Below, in pieces: positions 7,518 through 12,172 of a DNA stretch of 12,172 nt. Positions within the stretch are counted from its first letter, which is position 1, and every line of letters begins with the position of its first letter. This DNA is from Mageeibacillus sp. UBA1212 (GTDB lineage: Bacteria; Bacillota; Clostridia; UBA1212): NCBI GenBank assembly GCA_002309655.1, contig DBXM01000026.1:6759-18930 (forward strand). Direction: 5' to 3'. Under the pieces are notes generated by a model. The model ran no database searches. It worked only from the letters and a program-made list of their open reading frames with translations, and had not been told where the DNA came from. The position numbers were made by a program, and so were the translations under genes.

Positions 7518-10321
7518 TCCGCCAGAATTTTCTTCAGGAACATGCCGGTGTAGGAGTTTTCGCACTCCGCGACCTCTTCCGGCGTTCCTGTGCAAACGAC
7601 CGTTCCTCCGCCGTCGCCGCCCTCCGGTCCGAGATCGATGATGTAGTCGGCGTTCTTGATCACGTCCAGGTTGTGCTCGATGACGATGACCGTGTTGCCG
7701 CCCTCGGTGAGCCGCTGCAGAATTCCGATCAGCCGCTTGACGTCGTCGGTGTGAAGACCGGTCGTGGGTTCGTCGAGAATGTAGACCGTCTTCCCGGTGG
7801 CGCGCCTCGACAGCTCGGTGGCAATCTTGATGCGCTGCGCCTCGCCGCCCGAAAGAAGCGTCGAAGGATGTCCGAGCTTCAGGTAGCCGAGACCCACGTC
7901 GTAGAGCGTTTTGATTTTCTGGAAAATCTTTGGAATGTCGGCAAAGAACGTCACCGCGTCTTCAATCGTCATGTCGAGAACGTCCGCGATCGACTTCCCT
8001 TTATAATGAACGGCGAGCGTCTCTCTGTTGTAGCGGGCGCCGTTGCAGACGTCGCAGGGCACGCAGATGTCGGGCAGGAAGTGCATCGGAATCTTCACGA
8101 TACCGTCGCCTCCGCAGGCCTCGCACCGGCCGCCCTTCACGTTGAAGCTGAAACGTCCGCTCTTGTACCCGCGGGCCTTGCTCTCCTGCGTCATCGCGAA
8201 CAGGTCGCGGATCATATCGAAAACGCCCGTGTACGTCGCGGGGTTCGAGCGCGGCGTCCTGCCAATCGGAGACTGGTCGATGACGATCGCCTTGTTCAGG
8301 AACTCCGTGCCCTCTATCGCGTCGCAGTTCCCCTCGCGCTTTCTGGCGCCGTTAAGTTCGTTCTGAAGCGCCTCTGCCAGGACCATATTGACAAGCGAGC
8401 TCTTTCCGCTGCCGCTGACGCCTGTCACGCACGTAAACGTCCCGAGCGGGATCGACACGTCGATGTTTTTGAGGTTGTTCTCCCGCGCGCCGCGGACCGT
8501 CAGAAAATGGCCGTTGCCTTCCCTTCTTTTATCCGGAAGCGGTACGAAAAGTTCTCCCGAGAGGTACCTTCCCGTAAGAGAATCTTTGCACTTCACGATC
8601 TCCTCCGGCGTGCCCGCGAAAACGACCCTGCCGCCTTCCGAACCCGCCGCCGGTCCGATGTCGATAATGTAATCCGCCGCCCTCATCGTATCCTCGTCGT
8701 GCTCGACGACTATAAGGGTATTGCCGAGGTCGCGAAGCTTTTTGAGCGTCGCAATGAGTTTCGAGTTGTCGCGCTGGTGAAGGCCGATGCTCGGCTCGTC
8801 GAGAATGTAAATGACGCCCGCGAGGCCGGAACCTATCTGCGTCGCCAGTCTGATTCGCTGCGACTCGCCGCCCGAAAGCGTGGCGCTGGTTCTGGAGAGC
8901 GTTATGTAGTCAAGGCCTACAGACTTCAAAAAGCCCAGTCTCGCCCTGATCTCCTTCAAAATCGGCTCCGCGACCGCCTTTTTCATGCCCTCGAACGAGA
9001 CGCCGTCGAAAAACTCAAGCGCGCTCTTCACGGTCTTGTCGCAGAGCTCCGAGATGTTCAGCCCGCCTATTTTGAACGACAGCGCGTCCCTGTTGAGCCT
9101 TCTGCCGCCGCACTTTTCGCATTTCCGCGCGCGCATAAAAGACTCGTAGTGCGTCTTCATCATCTCGCTTTTCGTCTCGGCGTACCTGTTCTTCACAGTG
9201 GGCATTACGCCCCAGAACGCGTGTCTGTACACGTTGCCGTCGAGCCTGAACGAGATTTTGTAGCCGTCCGAGCCGTACAAAATGATCTTCCGCGCCTCTT
9301 CGGGAATGTCGCGGAAAGGCGTGTTGAGCGTAAAGCCGTACTCCTCTCCGAGGCCCTCCATTTTCGCCGCGAAATAGCTGTCGGCGCAGCTGAAGCCCAT
9401 AGGCTTGATAGCGCCTTCGCGCAGCGATTTTGACCAGTCGGGAACGACAAGGTCCTCGCTGAACTCGGAAATGACGCCTATGCCTGTACACGCGGGGCAC
9501 GCGCCGGCCGGGTTGTTGAACGAAAACAGCCTCGGCTCCGCCTGCGGAACGCTGATGCCGCAGTCCGGGCACGTGTAGTCGCGGTTGAGAAGTCTCGGCT
9601 CCTCGCCTTCGATAATGATCTTGAGCAGGCCCTTCGAGAGCTCGGTAACAGTCTCCACGGAGTCGGTCACGCGCCTCTCGCCGCCTTTTTTCACTACGAT
9701 TCTGTCGACAATTATGTCTATGTCGTGTTTCTTGTTTTTGTCGAGCGGGATCTCCTCGGAGAGGTCGTACGTGATTCCGTCGACGAGCGCCCTCGCGAAG
9801 CCCGACTTTCTGTAGCCCTCGAGCTGCGCTTTGTACTCGCCCTTCCTGCCTCTCACGACAGGCGCCGCGAGCATCATTTTCGTGCCCTCGGGGTACTTCA
9901 TGACGACGTCTACCATCTGGTCGACCGTCTGCGCGGTAACCGGCTTGCCGCAGTTCGGGCAGTACGCGTCGGCGGTCCTGGCGTAAAGAAGCCTCAGGTA
10001 GTCGTAAATTTCGGTCACCGTCCCGACTGTCGAGCGGGGGTTTTTCGAGGTCGTTTTCTGGTCGATGGAAATGGCCGGCGACAGACCGTCTATGCTGTCG
10101 ATGTCGGGTCTCTCCATCTGGCCGAGAAACATGCGCGCGTATGAGGACAGCGACTCGATGTACCTGCGCTGCCCCTCGGCATAAATGGTGTCGAACGCGA
10201 GCGAACTCTTTCCGCTGCCGCTCACGCCGGTGAATACCACGAATTTGTCGCGCGGCACGTTCACGTCTATGTTTTTAAGGTTGTTCTCGCGAGCACCTTT
10301 GATTACGATTTCGTTCTGCAT
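7508..10321 (-). CDS. uvrA: UvrABC system protein A (excinuclease ABC subunit A)
   Basis: UvrA is the dimeric ABC-type ATPase that finds bulky DNA lesions and loads UvrB in nucleotide excision repair. The 937 residues match the usual length of about 940. Both ATPase halves are complete: Walker A GVSGSGKS (32-39), signature LSGGESQRI (482-490) and Walker B ILDEPS (506-511); then Walker A GVSGSGKS (634-641), signature LSGGEAQRI (823-831) and Walker B ILDEPT (848-853). Zinc-binding pairs are at CPDC (251-254) with CPAC (275-278), CEKC (401-404), and CEAC (733-736) with CDVC (756-759). The glycine-rich zinc motif around FNVKGGRCEACGGDG is also intact. The UvrB-interacting region lies in the first 250 residues. 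The ATG has GGAAAG 6 nt upstream. It lies 63 nt downstream of uvrB on the same strand with no clear promoter between, so the two probably form an operon. SOS control cannot be judged because the uvrB promoter is outside the window. Confidence 0.98.
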   Translation of the reverse strand: MQNEIVIKGARENNLKNIDVNVPRDKFVVFTGVSGSGKSSLAFDTIYAEGQRRYIESLSSYARMFLGQMERPDIDSIDGLSPAISIDQKTTSKNPRSTVGTVTEIYDYLRLLYARTADAYCPNCGKPVTAQTVDQMVDVVMKYPEGTKMMLAAPVVRGRKGEYKAQLEGYRKSGFARALVDGITYDLSEEIPLDKNKKHDIDIIVDRIVVKKGGERRVTDSVETVTELSKGLLKIIIEGEEPRLLNRDYTCPDCGISVPQAEPRLFSFNNPAGACPACTGIGVISEFSEDLVVPDWSKSLREGAIKPMGFSCADSYFAAKMEGLGEEYGFTLNTPFRDIPEEARKIILYGSDGYKISFRLDGNVYRHAFWGVMPTVKNRYAETKSEMMKTHYESFMRARKCEKCGGRRLNRDALSFKIGGLNISELCDKTVKSALEFFDGVSFEGMKKAVAEPILKEIRARLGFLKSVGLDYITLSRTSATLSGGESQRIRLATQIGSGLAGVIYILDEPSIGLHQRDNSKLIATLKKLRDLGNTLIVVEHDEDTMRAADYIIDIGPAAGSEGGRVVFAGTPEEIVKCKDSLTGRYLSGELFVPLPDKRREGNGHFLTVRGARENNLKNIDVSIPLGTFTCVTGVSGSGKSSLVNMVLAEALQNELNGARKREGNCDAIEGTEFLNKAIVIDQSPIGRTPRSNPATYTGVFDMIRDLFAMTQESKARGYKSGRFSFNVKGGRCEACGGDGIVKIPMHFLPDICVPCDVCNGARYNRETLAVHYKGKSIADVLDMTIEDAVTFFADIPKIFQKIKTLYDVGLGYLKLGHPSTLLSGGEAQRIKIATELSRRATGKTVYILDEPTTGLHTDDVKRLIGILQRLTEGGNTVIVIEHNLDVIKNADYIIDLGPEGGDGGGTVVCTGTPEEVAECENSYTGMFLKKILAEKG

Positions 10322-10353
10322 AAGAATCTTTCCGGAATAATTTACGGTCCGCA

Positions 10354-10366
10354 GGCGGGTCCCGCC
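10354..10366 (-). repeat. GC-rich dyad between uvrB and uvrA
   Basis: GGCGGG and CCCGCC are perfect complements around a single base. As RNA this would be a stable 5-bp hairpin with a 3-nt loop. No T-run follows on the minus strand, so it is not an intrinsic terminator. It might stabilise or modulate the uvrB-uvrA message, or be chance in GC-rich DNA. Confidence 0.35.
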
Positions 10367-10384
10367 GCCGTGTTATTATGCGGT

Positions 10385-12172
<1,788 letters not shown>

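Noticed and set aside
7673..9433. 586-codon open frame on the plus strand, opposite uvrA
   Set aside because: It is antisense to a certain gene, its product is Arg/Val/Leu-rich without a recognisable domain, and it arises from GC-rich codon use in uvrA that avoids antisense stops.

Overview
The window carries six protein genes, all on the minus strand and read leftward. It looks like a GC-rich member of the Firmicutes, most likely an anaerobic clostridial lineage. The grounds are a pyruvate:ferredoxin oxidoreductase (anaerobic pyruvate metabolism), WhiA and a HelD-type RNA polymerase recycling helicase (Gram-positive families), and a zinc-finger Clp ATPase of the ClpE type. No genus can be named from the sequence alone.

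In transcription order, from the right edge: uvrB (5' end cut off by the window edge, about 90 residues missing), a 63-nt gap, uvrA, a 240-nt gap with a good sigma-70-type promoter, clpE, a 96-nt gap, helD, a strong intrinsic terminator, whiA, a 164-nt gap with a near-consensus promoter, and nifJ (3' part cut off by the left edge). No gap exceeds 300 nt. I see no tRNA, rRNA, CRISPR array, insertion sequence or phage gene.

Functionally, uvrB and uvrA give the damage-recognition half of nucleotide excision repair. clpE is a predicted AAA+ unfoldase that feeds ClpP, with an unusual acidic, glycine-rich linker of about 130 residues behind its N-terminal zinc finger. helD is predicted to release stalled RNA polymerase from DNA. 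whiA is the conserved LAGLIDADG-HTH DNA-binding protein, here away from its usual rapZ/yvcK neighbours. nifJ makes acetyl-CoA, CO2 and reduced ferredoxin from pyruvate and appears to be transcribed from its own promoter.

This is mostly core genome. I do not see an undescribed multi-gene system. The most notable points are the ClpE linker, the terminator placed directly before whiA combined with the lack of a clear whiA ribosome binding site, and the clustering of excision repair, protein unfolding and RNA polymerase recycling genes on one strand.
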